The notes beneath the pieces are model-generated. The model ran no database searches. It worked only from the letters and a program-made list of their open reading frames with translations, and was not told where the DNA came from. From CAYVTD01 sp964454445 (GTDB taxonomy: Bacteria; Bacteroidota; Ignavibacteria; Kapaibacteriales; UBA2268), in contig CAYVTD010000014.1 of NCBI GenBank assembly GCA_964454445.1, positions 1 through 60,537 of the forward strand: 60,537 bases of DNA, written 5' to 3'. The translations under genes and the position numbers were made by a program. Below, piece after piece: positions 17,893 through 26,757 of this stretch (its first letter is position 1; the number at the start of each line of letters is the position of its first letter).

Positions 17893-20076
17893 ATGGGTAA
17901 AGTATTAGAAAAATATGAAGATCTGAAAAGATACCTAAAAAAGGCTTCAACTGATGCTCTAGGTAAAAATCAGATAATCATCCAAGTAGGATCGGCAACA
18001 TGCGAAAATGCAGCAGGAGCCACCGAAGTTCGCAAAGAGTTTCAGAAGTTGATAAATGCTTCTGGCAGAACAGACATCAAGTTACATCAAACAGGTTGCA
18101 CGGGTAGATGTTCCGAGGAACCGATAGTCGGCGTTTTTCTGCCTGGTGGTATGGCAGTGAAATACGAAAAAGTTACTGCGGACAACGTCCATCAGATTTT
18201 CCAAGGGCATGTCCTGGGTGGCAAGCCAGTTACTGAATTAATGCTCGATAAAACAACTGATACTCTATATCAGCATGTAGTTATGATGTGCACTTCCCAC
18301 GGTTGTCGCAACAAATATCACGAACCCTGGGACGAAATATTCTTTGAAAAAATCAAGGCAAAAAACCTTGCTCCAAATGCCGTTAAATTAGTTAAAGGCG
18401 GCTGCATAGGTATGTGCCACAAAATTAAAATCGAAGAGCATGGCGTAATGATGGTCTATCCAGAAAATGTCATCTACCGCTTTCGAAACGAAAGCGAACT
18501 CGACGATATTGTCGAAACACAATTTGTTCAAAACAAAATTGCCGACATACATCTGGTGCATACTGATGCTCTCATCGAAGAATATTTCAAGTTCTATGGC
18601 GATATCTCTTTTTTCAATAAACAAACAAGAATTACTCTTAGAAATTGCGGAATTATCGATCCGGAAAGTATAACTGACTATATGCATGCCCGCGGCTTCG
18701 AAGCTCTTGCAAAAATCCTCGACGAAGGCAAACGCCAAAGAGTAATCGATGAGATTACTGCTTCGGGGCTTCGGGGAAGAGGTGGAGGCGGTTATCCAGT
18801 AGGCATTAAATGGAAAAATACAGCTACATTGGTCGATGACCCTGTTCGTTTTGTTATTTGCAATGCTGACGAAGGCGATCCTGGCGCTTTTATGGACAGA
18901 AGCGCATTAGAGGGGGACCCATTCAGTATCGTCGAGGGAATGATTATTGGTGCTTATGCAATGAAGGCTAGCAAAGGCTTTTTCTATATAAGGGCTGAAT
19001 ATCCTCTGGCAATCAGCAGGATTGAAAATGCTATTCAGAAATGCAGAAAAAGAGGTATTTTAGGTAATAATATCCTCGATTCCGGTTTTAATTTTGATAT
19101 CGAGATCCGTCTAGGTGCTGGTGCATTTGTTTGTGGCGAAGAAACAGCTCTTATCCATTCCATCGAAGGAAGACGCGGACAACCACGAATGCGCCCACCC
19201 TATCCTTCAGAATCGGGCTTATGGGGACATCCTACTTGTATCAACAATGTCGAGACTTGGGCAAACGTGCCAGCTATTATGCTTTATGGCTCTGATTGGT
19301 TCTCAAGAATTGGCACTGAAGGTAGCCACGGCACAAAAGTATTCGCCCTTGCAGGCAAAGTAAACAATACTGGCTTGGTCGAAGTGCCTATGGGAACAAC
19401 ACTCAGAGAAATTGTCTATGACATTGGCGGCGGTATCCCCGATGGAAAAAAGCTTAAAGCAGTGCAAACCGGTGGTCCTTCCGGTGGTTCCATACCTGCA
19501 AGTTTGCTCGACATACCTATCGATTACGAATCGCTTAAGCAAATTGGCTCGATGATGGGCTCCGGCGGAATGATAGTTCTCGATGAATCTGATTGTATGG
19601 TCGATACTGCCAAGTATTTCCTGGAATTTACAAAAGACGAATCTTGTGGGAAATGCCTCCCCTGTCGTGAAGGAACGACAAGAATGTTGGAAATCCTGGA
19701 AAAGATAACCAATGGTCAAGCAGTAATGTCTGACTTGGATGTTTTAGAACGACTATGCCATCTTGTCCAAAAAACCTCTCTGTGCGGTCTAGGGCAATCA
19801 GCTCCAAATCCTATTTTAAGTCTTTTGCAGCATTTCCGTGATGAGTTTGAGACACATATTCTCGAAAAGAGATGCCCCACACAGCGCTGCAAGAACCTTA
19901 TTACTTATACTATCGACCCTGAAAAATGCACCGGCTGTACACTTTGCCAACGACGCTGCCCCGTTTCTTGCATACAAGGTCTCCGCAAAGCGCCTCACCG
20001 GATTATTCAGGAATTTTGCATAAAATGTGGAGAGTGCTATGATTCTTGTAATTTTGATGCTATTTTAAAGATATAA
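17893..20076 (+). CDS. hydB: NAD-linked [FeFe]-hydrogenase beta subunit (HydB/NuoF-like, diaphorase)
   Basis: 727 aa, about 100 longer than typical HydB. Two tandem thioredoxin-like [2Fe-2S] domains open the protein; the second has four cysteines (C133, C138, C171, C175), the first only three (C37, C69, C73). The NuoF core follows, with FMN/NADH motifs GLRGRGGGGYP (292-302) and NADEGDPGAFMDR (324-336), the SLBB domain, and a 4Fe-4S site (C585, C588, C591, C631). The C-terminus is a 2x[4Fe-4S] ferredoxin (C679/682/685/689 and C709/712/715/719). It oxidises or reduces NAD(H) and passes electrons to HydA, probably in a bifurcating complex with ferredoxin. HydA starts 16 bp downstream with GGAG. 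Confidence 0.93.
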   Translation: MGKVLEKYEDLKRYLKKASTDALGKNQIIIQVGSATCENAAGATEVRKEFQKLINASGRTDIKLHQTGCTGRCSEEPIVGVFLPGGMAVKYEKVTADNVHQIFQGHVLGGKPVTELMLDKTTDTLYQHVVMMCTSHGCRNKYHEPWDEIFFEKIKAKNLAPNAVKLVKGGCIGMCHKIKIEEHGVMMVYPENVIYRFRNESELDDIVETQFVQNKIADIHLVHTDALIEEYFKFYGDISFFNKQTRITLRNCGIIDPESITDYMHARGFEALAKILDEGKRQRVIDEITASGLRGRGGGGYPVGIKWKNTATLVDDPVRFVICNADEGDPGAFMDRSALEGDPFSIVEGMIIGAYAMKASKGFFYIRAEYPLAISRIENAIQKCRKRGILGNNILDSGFNFDIEIRLGAGAFVCGEETALIHSIEGRRGQPRMRPPYPSESGLWGHPTCINNVETWANVPAIMLYGSDWFSRIGTEGSHGTKVFALAGKVNNTGLVEVPMGTTLREIVYDIGGGIPDGKKLKAVQTGGPSGGSIPASLLDIPIDYESLKQIGSMMGSGGMIVLDESDCMVDTAKYFLEFTKDESCGKCLPCREGTTRMLEILEKITNGQAVMSDLDVLERLCHLVQKTSLCGLGQSAPNPILSLLQHFRDEFETHILEKRCPTQRCKNLITYTIDPEKCTGCTLCQRRCPVSCIQGLRKAPHRIIQEFCIKCGECYDSCNFDAILKI

Positions 20077-20092
20077 ATTTGTCGGAGATAAT

Positions 20093-21853
20093 ATGAAATA
20101 CATAAATGCTAATATTGACGGAAACCCGGTATCTGTGCTTGAAGGTACTACAATAATGCAGGCGGCTGATTCTATTGGAGTTCATGTACCCCGGTTGTGT
20201 TATCATCCCCTCATTTCACAGGAGGGAGCTTGCAGGATTTGCGTGGTCGAAGTGGAAGGTTTTAAGAATTATCTACCCTCCTGTGCCACGAAATTGACTG
20301 ATGGTATGGTAATAAAAACTAATTCACCTGATATCCGCCGAACGCGCCGCGACCTTATTGAATTGCTTCTCGACAATCATCCTCGAGAGTGTCAGACTTG
20401 CGAAAGAGATGGAAATTGTGAATTACAAAATAACGCATATAAACTCGGAGTTCGTGAGAGATTGTTTGAAGGAGCTAGAAAACGCTATCCTATAGAGAAT
20501 TCAAGCAATGCAGTTGTCCGAGATCCAGAAAAATGTATTCTTTGCGCCCGTTGCGTTCGAGTTTGCTCGGAGATACAAGGAGTACATAATTTAAGCCAGA
20601 TTGGACGCGGGTTTAATACACGAGTTACTCCTGCTTTTGAAGCAAAGATGGATGATTCCATTTGCATTAAGTGTGGACAATGTATCAATGTATGTCCAAC
20701 AGCTGCTTTCATCGAGCAAGATTCTACTGAAGACGTGTGGGAAGCTCTTGCAGACCCAAATAAGTTTGTAATAGTGCAAACAGCACCTGCCATTAGAGCC
20801 GCTATTGGTGAAGGATTTGGTATGCCTGTTGGCACAAATGCTGAAGGTAAAAGTGTTTTCGCTCTTAGACGCCTCGGGTTTGATGCAGTGTTTGACACAA
20901 ATTTCGCTGCCGACCTTACCATTGTTGAGGAAGCTAATGAATTCCTTGAGAGGTTTAAAAAGAACGAAAAGCTTCCAATTATTACTTCTTGTTCACCAGG
21001 CTGGATCAAATTTATGGAGCATTTTTATCCCGAGTTTATTCCAAATGCTTCTTCCTGCCGCTCACCTATGTCGATGTTATCTGTATTAACCAAGACTTAT
21101 TACGCTGAGAAATTCAAAATCGACCCTGACAGTATTTATATGGTAGCCGTTATGCCCTGTGTCGCTAAAAAATTTGAAGCAAAACGCTCCGAACATCGTC
21201 TTCCAAACGGTGTGCCTTACACTGATGCTGTCATAACGACCAGAGAGCTTATATGGATGATAAAAGCTTATGGAATCGACTTTGTAAACCTGCCTGATGA
21301 CGATTTCGACAAACCTCTTGGCTTTTCCACAGGTGCAGGCACAATATTTGGTACGACTGGTGGCGTGATGGAGGCAACTCTAAGAACAGCTTACGAGAAA
21401 TTAACTGGTAATTCATTACAATCTCTGGATTATCACATCGCTCGTGGAGTTGATGGACTAAGGGAAGCATCTGTCCAGATAAACGGCACTACTTTAAATG
21501 TCGCTGTGGCTAACGGTCTCGAAAATGCAAAAAGAATCCTTGAAAAAGTAAAATTAGGCGAAAAACAGTATCATATTATCGAAATAATGGCATGTCCCGG
21601 CGGCTGTGTTTCTGGCGGTGGGCAGCCAATTGCTCCGGCTGAGAAATATATTTATCCCCTTGATAAAGAAATCATATTGAAACGCCAAATGGCACTTTAC
21701 AATATCGATTCTGCCAAGAAAATTCGTAAATCACACGAGAATCCTTATATTTTAAAACTATATGAAGAGTATCTTGGCCAACCGGGAAGCATAATCGCCC
21801 ACAAGCTATTACACACTACTTATCATGCAAGATTACCGAAAGGAATAAAATAA
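20093..21853 (+). CDS. hydA: [FeFe]-hydrogenase catalytic subunit HydA
   Basis: 586 aa. An N-terminal [2Fe-2S] ferredoxin domain (C36, C47, C50, C64) is followed by the His/Cys-ligated cluster (H96, C100, C103, C109), two [4Fe-4S] sites (C148/151/154/158 and C191/194/197/201) and the H-cluster domain. The three H-cluster motifs are intact: ITSCSPGW (C300), MPCVAKKFEAKR (C356), and MACPGGCVSGGGQP (C501, C505). A small-subunit helical domain ends the protein. It makes or consumes H2 in the cytoplasm. Residue 301 after the first cluster Cys is Ser, where many family members have the proton-relay Cys. The maturases HydE, HydF and HydG are not in the window. Confidence 0.96.
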   Translation: MKYINANIDGNPVSVLEGTTIMQAADSIGVHVPRLCYHPLISQEGACRICVVEVEGFKNYLPSCATKLTDGMVIKTNSPDIRRTRRDLIELLLDNHPRECQTCERDGNCELQNNAYKLGVRERLFEGARKRYPIENSSNAVVRDPEKCILCARCVRVCSEIQGVHNLSQIGRGFNTRVTPAFEAKMDDSICIKCGQCINVCPTAAFIEQDSTEDVWEALADPNKFVIVQTAPAIRAAIGEGFGMPVGTNAEGKSVFALRRLGFDAVFDTNFAADLTIVEEANEFLERFKKNEKLPIITSCSPGWIKFMEHFYPEFIPNASSCRSPMSMLSVLTKTYYAEKFKIDPDSIYMVAVMPCVAKKFEAKRSEHRLPNGVPYTDAVITTRELIWMIKAYGIDFVNLPDDDFDKPLGFSTGAGTIFGTTGGVMEATLRTAYEKLTGNSLQSLDYHIARGVDGLREASVQINGTTLNVAVANGLENAKRILEKVKLGEKQYHIIEIMACPGGCVSGGGQPIAPAEKYIYPLDKEIILKRQMALYNIDSAKKIRKSHENPYILKLYEEYLGQPGSIIAHKLLHTTYHARLPKGIK

Positions 21854-22368
21854 TGTGCTCATCTTTTGAAATTAAGCAAGAATTTACTTTAGCTAGCGAC
21901 ATCTTGGACTATATTAGCGATTGCAAACAGCAGGAGCATCCCGAAAGCTATTTGATTGCTGTAATGCACAAGGTACAAGAGCGCTATGGCTATCTTTCAG
22001 AAATGCATATAGACGAAATTGCTCATTTACTTGGCGTACCTACTGCCAATGTGTTTGGTGTAGCTACCTTCTACCACTTTTTCCGCTTGCGTCCACGAGG
22101 AAAATATGCCATTTCGATATGTCTTGGCACAGCTTGCTTCGTCAAGGGTGCAAATCTTGTTCTCGAGAAATTCAAAACAGAACTAGGTATTGGAATTGGT
22201 GAGACCACCTCAGATGGATTGTTTTCCATTGAAGGCGCACGTTGTCTTGGAGTTTGCGCACTTGCCCCTGTTGTAACCATCAACGAGCAAGTGTATAGCA
22301 ATGTTACCCCCGGCAGAGTTATCGAGATATTGAACGTGTTAAAGGCAAAAGAAAAGGCTAAAGTTTAA
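21853..22368 (+). CDS. hydC: NAD-linked hydrogenase gamma subunit (HydC/NuoE-like [2Fe-2S] protein)
   Basis: 171 aa, the size of the 24-kDa NuoE family. The N-terminal helical part contains VQERYGYLSEMHIDEIAHLLGVP, and the thioredoxin-like domain has four cluster ligands, C90 and C95 (CLGTACFVKGA) and C131 and C135 (GARCLGVCALAPV). It carries electrons within the trimeric hydrogenase, next to HydB. The start codon overlaps the hydA stop by one base (TAATG), indicating translational coupling. A strong intrinsic terminator follows 21 bp after the stop, closing a three-gene operon in the order B-A-C. Confidence 0.94.
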   Translation: MCSSFEIKQEFTLASDILDYISDCKQQEHPESYLIAVMHKVQERYGYLSEMHIDEIAHLLGVPTANVFGVATFYHFFRLRPRGKYAISICLGTACFVKGANLVLEKFKTELGIGIGETTSDGLFSIEGARCLGVCALAPVVTINEQVYSNVTPGRVIEILNVLKAKEKAKV

Positions 22369-22389
22369 TCTTTGGTATCTCCACCACCA

Positions 22390-22418
22390 CCCCCCTTGCT
22401 TTGCAAGGGGGGCTTTTT
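22390..22418 (+). terminator. Intrinsic terminator of the hydrogenase operon
   Basis: CCCCCCTTGC - TTT - GCAAGGGGGG followed by CTTTTTG. A perfect 10-bp GC-rich stem with a T-run, 21 bp after hydC. Confidence 0.9.
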
Positions 22419-22461
22419 GTCTTATTTCCTTATTTTTATAGAAGTTAACTGTATCTTTCCA

Positions 22462-22676
22462 TCCCTTGCTTGCAACAAGGTTGTTTCATTCAGTCTTGAT
22501 AGCAAATGTATCAAGCATTTAGCAAAGGCATATAAGAACATTGGTCGATAGAGAACAACTTGAGAGTGAAACGTATCGAAGTCAAACCTTCCGAAGGTTT
22601 AAAACCTTCGGAAGGTTATGTATTGAGCAGATGCTTGTTTTATTTGAATGAAACAACCCTATTTGCTTGCAAGGGA
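22462..22676. repeat. Candidate MITE/REPIN-like palindromic element
   Basis: The gap 22369-22770 has no gene. Apart from the terminator it holds imperfect inverted arms of about 31 bp: 22462-22492 (contains GGTTGTTTCATTCA) and 22645-22676 (contains TGAATGAAACAACC), both with GCTTGCAA and AAGGGA near the outer ends. Between them, at 22585-22617, lies a 15-bp hairpin (AACCTTCCGAAGGTT / AACCTTCGGAAGGTT) in which each arm is itself a palindrome. This looks like a non-autonomous element of about 215 bp. Confidence 0.5.
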
Positions 22677-22770
22677 AGGCAAGGGAGGGGTTAATGTCAA
22701 GCATTAAAGCCTAACAGTATTTATAGAATTTCATTTATGAAACTTTAATCTAAATAATACCTTTCTCCGT

Positions 22771-24111
22771 TTAATCACCTGGATAGGGGATTATTGAATT
22801 TGATGGCAAATTAGATATATTCACCAGAGGAATATCGCTATTAAAAGTTCCGTTTAAAAACTTAATAAATTCGTTTGCTATCACTCCATATCCTTTTGGT
22901 GTAGGATGCACACCGTCTAGACTAAACAACCCACCAGAAATAAACTTCGAAGTAAGAGCTGAAGAGCCAGGTACACGATAAATCGTATTTCTGCCATTAG
23001 CAAAAATGGAATGGAAATCGAATATATAAATGTTTGGAAATGTGTTTTTTAATTGGTTGATTACAATATTATAATCATTAATGGCTTTGGTAGTTGTCAT
23101 TATTTCAAACGAATCGAGTACAAATTCATTTGGTATTGGTTTCAACGAGCCCCAACCAGCTTTAAGCGAGTCTTGCGGTACGCCAAGCAACAAACAGTCA
23201 TTTGCCGTCAATTGCCTTAAGCCACCAGGAGATTTTGGAGAAACAGCAACAAAACCGTTAGGACCAGCAGCAAATTTGAAGCCAAGAGCTGAATAGGCTT
23301 GATTGAGCAGTTGAGCTGTTTTTTCGTCAATGACCAAAGCATTCCAAGGAACTGTAGTGAAATAGGGAAATCCAAGAATATTGGGGTAATTAAACAATAC
23401 AATTTTTGTATTTGGGAGGGCAGTAGTTAGCTTCGTCAAACCTGCGGTGAAAATGGCATTAATTGCTTCTGGAGGTGTTGGAACAGGATTGTCAGGCATC
23501 CCAAAAGTAGATTTTGTGCCTCCATAGATGGCATACCAAAAAGCATCATTAATACCTAATTCAATTGTCAACAAGTTGGGTTTTAACGCTATCGCCTGAT
23601 CAATCATAGACTTTCCAAATCTTTGATCTCGAAGCACTACTTGATAATATGGATTTCCATATTTAGCAGCTCTTGATGTAAAATCGGAAGTGTCAATAAG
23701 GTCATTCGCTATTGCGGCGTAAACTCCTAAATTATTGAATGGCTTTGGATAAGTCAGATTATTAACAGACGATTGGACGAGCATGGTCTCAAGGATTGGC
23801 AGCCCGGCAGCATTGAACCCCCTAAGAAAAATCCTGTCCCCGATACCTGGACTAGATATATCCGGTTGGACGAATTCGCCAACACCGATTTGTCGGGCTA
23901 TCAACTGAGGATAAGAATACTTTTGTGTTTCGGTAAAAAGTGCGCCACTATTGCCTCCAGCAGTAAGTGAATTTCCAATAGCGACATAAACAAATGCTTT
24001 GTTATCAGTGCCAAGCGAGCCAAGATCGCCTGTCCCAATCGGGGTGTCAATCGTAGGGTCGCAAGACGATAAAACAATAACAAATAGGAAAAATATTACA
24101 ATTTTTTTCAT
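22771..24111 (-). CDS. SGNH/GDSL-family hydrolase lipoprotein
   Basis: 446 aa. The signal peptide has a lipobox ending in Cys17 (VLSSC). SGNH blocks are visible: AIGNSLTAGG with nucleophile S48 (GNSL in place of GDSL), ELGINDAFWYAI with block III Gly-x-Asn-Asp, and DGVHPTPKGYG with catalytic D399 and H402. The enzyme is probably an esterase or lipase exposed at the outer membrane. It sits 41 bp downstream of a FadL-like porin gene on the same strand, which suggests a lipid or hydrocarbon-related pair. The substrate cannot be read. Confidence 0.85.
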   Translation of the reverse strand: MKKIVIFFLFVIVLSSCDPTIDTPIGTGDLGSLGTDNKAFVYVAIGNSLTAGGNSGALFTETQKYSYPQLIARQIGVGEFVQPDISSPGIGDRIFLRGFNAAGLPILETMLVQSSVNNLTYPKPFNNLGVYAAIANDLIDTSDFTSRAAKYGNPYYQVVLRDQRFGKSMIDQAIALKPNLLTIELGINDAFWYAIYGGTKSTFGMPDNPVPTPPEAINAIFTAGLTKLTTALPNTKIVLFNYPNILGFPYFTTVPWNALVIDEKTAQLLNQAYSALGFKFAAGPNGFVAVSPKSPGGLRQLTANDCLLLGVPQDSLKAGWGSLKPIPNEFVLDSFEIMTTTKAINDYNIVINQLKNTFPNIYIFDFHSIFANGRNTIYRVPGSSALTSKFISGGLFSLDGVHPTPKGYGVIANEFIKFLNGTFNSDIPLVNISNLPSNSIIPYPGD

Positions 24112-24152
24112 TTTTTTCTCCAGATATATTTTTTCATTAATTATAGAATATT

Positions 24153-25400
24153 CTAATATTTGTAGTTAAAAGTAAGACATAAAACATTAGCATGAGAATT
24201 GTACAATCCATTTAAAGAATTCGGATTATTCTTTGTTTCCGATTGCTCGGCTATAATGGATAGGTATCCTAAATCAAGCGAAAAATTCTTGTTAAAACTG
24301 TATCCAATGCCAAGAGACGGGCAAAATCTGTTTCCTTCAGGCAGCATAGGTTCTATAAAATCAGCATCAACAGGCATTGGTTCGTAATAGAAACCACAGC
24401 GGAGGGCAAAATTTTCATCGAGCATATATTCTGCAGCTATTCTATAGGTTATAATATCCTTATAATTTCTTGCTTGTCTTGATGTATAAGCTGCTGCAGG
24501 ATTGCCAGGTGCTTTGTCAAATTCGATATTCAATGAATCATAAGAAGACCAGCCGACATAATTTATTCCTGCTTCGATCCACAAATCTTCCATAAAACGG
24601 TATGCCAAGCCAATTTTCAGGTCGTTGGGGAAATTTATCGTTGTCGTGCCTTTTCCAGCTTGGAATAAGACTTCGGCACCAGTTATATCTTCATAGCTAA
24701 CATCCCCATCATAATCAACCTCAATATTATGACGATAAGATGCTCCAATCTTCAGGTTCTCCATTGGTTGGGTATAAAGCCCAAAATTGAAGGTGATGCC
24801 TGTGCCGTCACCTTTTAGCTTTAATAGCGGCTCTGGAGAAAAAACATCAAGCTTCTTCTTTAATTCAACATTACCAAGGATATACCCGAACCCAGCAGAA
24901 ACAGATATTGGCATTTCACCTAAAGTAAAACTATAAGCAATATTTGGATTTATTTCAATGGTTTGCAAATATGTTTCCAGTGCTGTATGACGCCCTGACC
25001 AATCATCATCCCAGCGAGTGCCAAGCCCAAAAGGAATAAAAACTCCTGCTCCAAGAGACAAACCCTCGACAGGTGTTTTCCAGCTTGCATATAAATGTGG
25101 AATTAAGAAATTCCATTGTTCGGCATTAGTCGTAATTTGCTGATTTAAAGAAGTATTTCCAGTGAAACTTGCCCCAGGCATAATATAGGAAGCCCCCACA
25201 CTAACACAGAAAACCGATTCAGTTTTTACCATAGCAGCAGGATTATAATACAATGACGAAGGGTCATTTATATTTGCTATAGTAGAAAAGCCCATACCAA
25301 CAGATCTCGCTGAATGGTCGTTGAGTTGGAATCCTCCGCTCATCAAACTCTGATAAGAAAACAACGCAAAAAGAACTGTTACATAAATCCATTTCATCAC
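24153..25400 (-). CDS. FadL/TodX-family outer-membrane transport protein (OMPP1)
   Basis: 415 aa with a signal peptide (about 22 residues). The mature N-terminus GGFQLNDHSARSVGMGFSTIAN is the FadL hatch region, followed by DPSSLYYNPAAMVKT, a hallmark of the family. The rest is a beta-barrel ending in an aromatic tail (CLTFNYKY). These proteins admit hydrophobic molecules such as long-chain fatty acids across the outer membrane. It starts with a good ribosome-binding site (GGAG) and is followed closely by the SGNH lipoprotein, so the pair may hydrolyse and import lipidic substrates. Confidence 0.9.
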   Translation of the reverse strand: MMKWIYVTVLFALFSYQSLMSGGFQLNDHSARSVGMGFSTIANINDPSSLYYNPAAMVKTESVFCVSVGASYIMPGASFTGNTSLNQQITTNAEQWNFLIPHLYASWKTPVEGLSLGAGVFIPFGLGTRWDDDWSGRHTALETYLQTIEINPNIAYSFTLGEMPISVSAGFGYILGNVELKKKLDVFSPEPLLKLKGDGTGITFNFGLYTQPMENLKIGASYRHNIEVDYDGDVSYEDITGAEVLFQAGKGTTTINFPNDLKIGLAYRFMEDLWIEAGINYVGWSSYDSLNIEFDKAPGNPAAAYTSRQARNYKDIITYRIAAEYMLDENFALRCGFYYEPMPVDADFIEPMLPEGNRFCPSLGIGYSFNKNFSLDLGYLSIIAEQSETKNNPNSLNGLYNSHANVLCLTFNYKY

Positions 25401-25653
25401 GCTCTCCTGTTCAAAATTATGTTTCCAAAAAAATTCAACTATAACATTTAATATGAACTAAAATTGAATTTTATTAATTAATATCTATGAGAATTTTATT
25501 TATTAAACGCTCAAACGACACACAAAATAAATATAATTAATTTAATATGCAAGAAAAAATTTAATGAATTTTTATCAATATTGATTCTCCTATCGTCAGG
25601 GAAATGCGTGTAAAGGTTGAGTAGATAAAGGTTTAGCAGGAGAAAAATGAGAA

Positions 25654-26757
25654 CTATTTAATTCCGACAATGGGTATTTTCACAGATACGACTGTCTCTT
25701 TGTCGGGAGTGCTTGATATATTAAATTTACCATTGAAAATGTTACTGATTGCTTTTACAATGGCAAGCCCCAAGCCACTACCCTGTTGCTCATATATTTT
25801 GCGGTTAAATTGGATATAAGCATCATAATTATCGATTTGTTCCTGGGACATACCCCTCCCTGAGTCCTTAACTGATAATTCGAACATTTTTGAATAGGCT
25901 CGGCTTTTAACAACTATATTAGTTCCCTTTTCAGAAAACTTGCAAGAATTCTCGAGAAGTTCTTCTAATAATTTAAGCAGATACTCCTCGCTAATTCTTA
26001 TTGAAGCGTCTTTCAAATCAAATTGTGCATCATCGTATCTATCATACTTTGTTAATATAAGCTCTGAATATTCTCTTATTATGCTAGCAGTATATTCTAT
26101 GGTACTATTCCTCAATATATTAAGATCTTCAGTCGATGACATGAGTATTTCAAGATTGGCATAAAGCAAATATTTGTCAAATAAGCGGTTAAGCCGCAAA
26201 CCAGCCTCGTTGATATGAGTGAGCATCTCTATTGCCTCTTCGGCAGGTATTTCAGCAAAAGATTTTACGAGAATGTCTGAAAATCCTATAATCGAATTAA
26301 GCGGGGTCCTAATTTCGTGAGGCAAAGAGCGCCTTAGATTCTTTCTGAGATCGTCGAGTTTTTTCTGATATTTTTGCTCTGATAGTTCCCGCTTTTTCAG
26401 TCTGGTGCTGATGACCATTAGCAATTCTTCGAAATCAAATGGCTTTGTTATATAATCATCAGCGCCGAGCTTCATCCCTTTTCTCATTTCTGGTTTAAAT
26501 GCCAAAGCGGATAAAAAAAGAAAAGGTATTGAGGAGTACTCCTGATGTTTCTGCAGTTCTTCGAGAAGCTCGTATCCATTCATTTCAGGCATTAAAACAT
26601 CGCAAATAATGAGATCGGGCACCTCTTCTTTAATATAGTTTAATGCAATTCTTCCATTTGCCGCTTCAATTATATTAAAATCATTTAATTGAAGCATCAA
26701 AGCAATATCTTTTCGTATTAATGTATCATCTTCGACTACTAGTATTGTCTTAGCCAT
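25654..26757 (-). CDS. Receiver-histidine kinase hybrid (REC-HisKA-HATPase)
   Basis: 367 aa. An N-terminal receiver domain (about 1-120) has acidic D10-D11, phospho-acceptor D53 (LIICDVLMPEMNGYE), S83 and K105 (TKPFDFEE). A kinase core follows directly, with H147 in RRSLPHEIRTPLNSIIGFSD and ATP-binding motifs EELLENSCKFS, DSGRGMS and GSGLGLAIVKAI. There are no membrane segments, so it is cytosolic. Its start overlaps the end of the upstream sensor kinase gene by 8 bp, pointing to a phosphorelay in which that kinase may phosphorylate D53. Last gene of a four-gene signalling run. Confidence 0.9.
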   Translation of the reverse strand: MAKTILVVEDDTLIRKDIALMLQLNDFNIIEAANGRIALNYIKEEVPDLIICDVLMPEMNGYELLEELQKHQEYSSIPFLFLSALAFKPEMRKGMKLGADDYITKPFDFEELLMVISTRLKKRELSEQKYQKKLDDLRKNLRRSLPHEIRTPLNSIIGFSDILVKSFAEIPAEEAIEMLTHINEAGLRLNRLFDKYLLYANLEILMSSTEDLNILRNSTIEYTASIIREYSELILTKYDRYDDAQFDLKDASIRISEEYLLKLLEELLENSCKFSEKGTNIVVKSRAYSKMFELSVKDSGRGMSQEQIDNYDAYIQFNRKIYEQQGSGLGLAIVKAISNIFNGKFNISSTPDKETVVSVKIPIVGIK

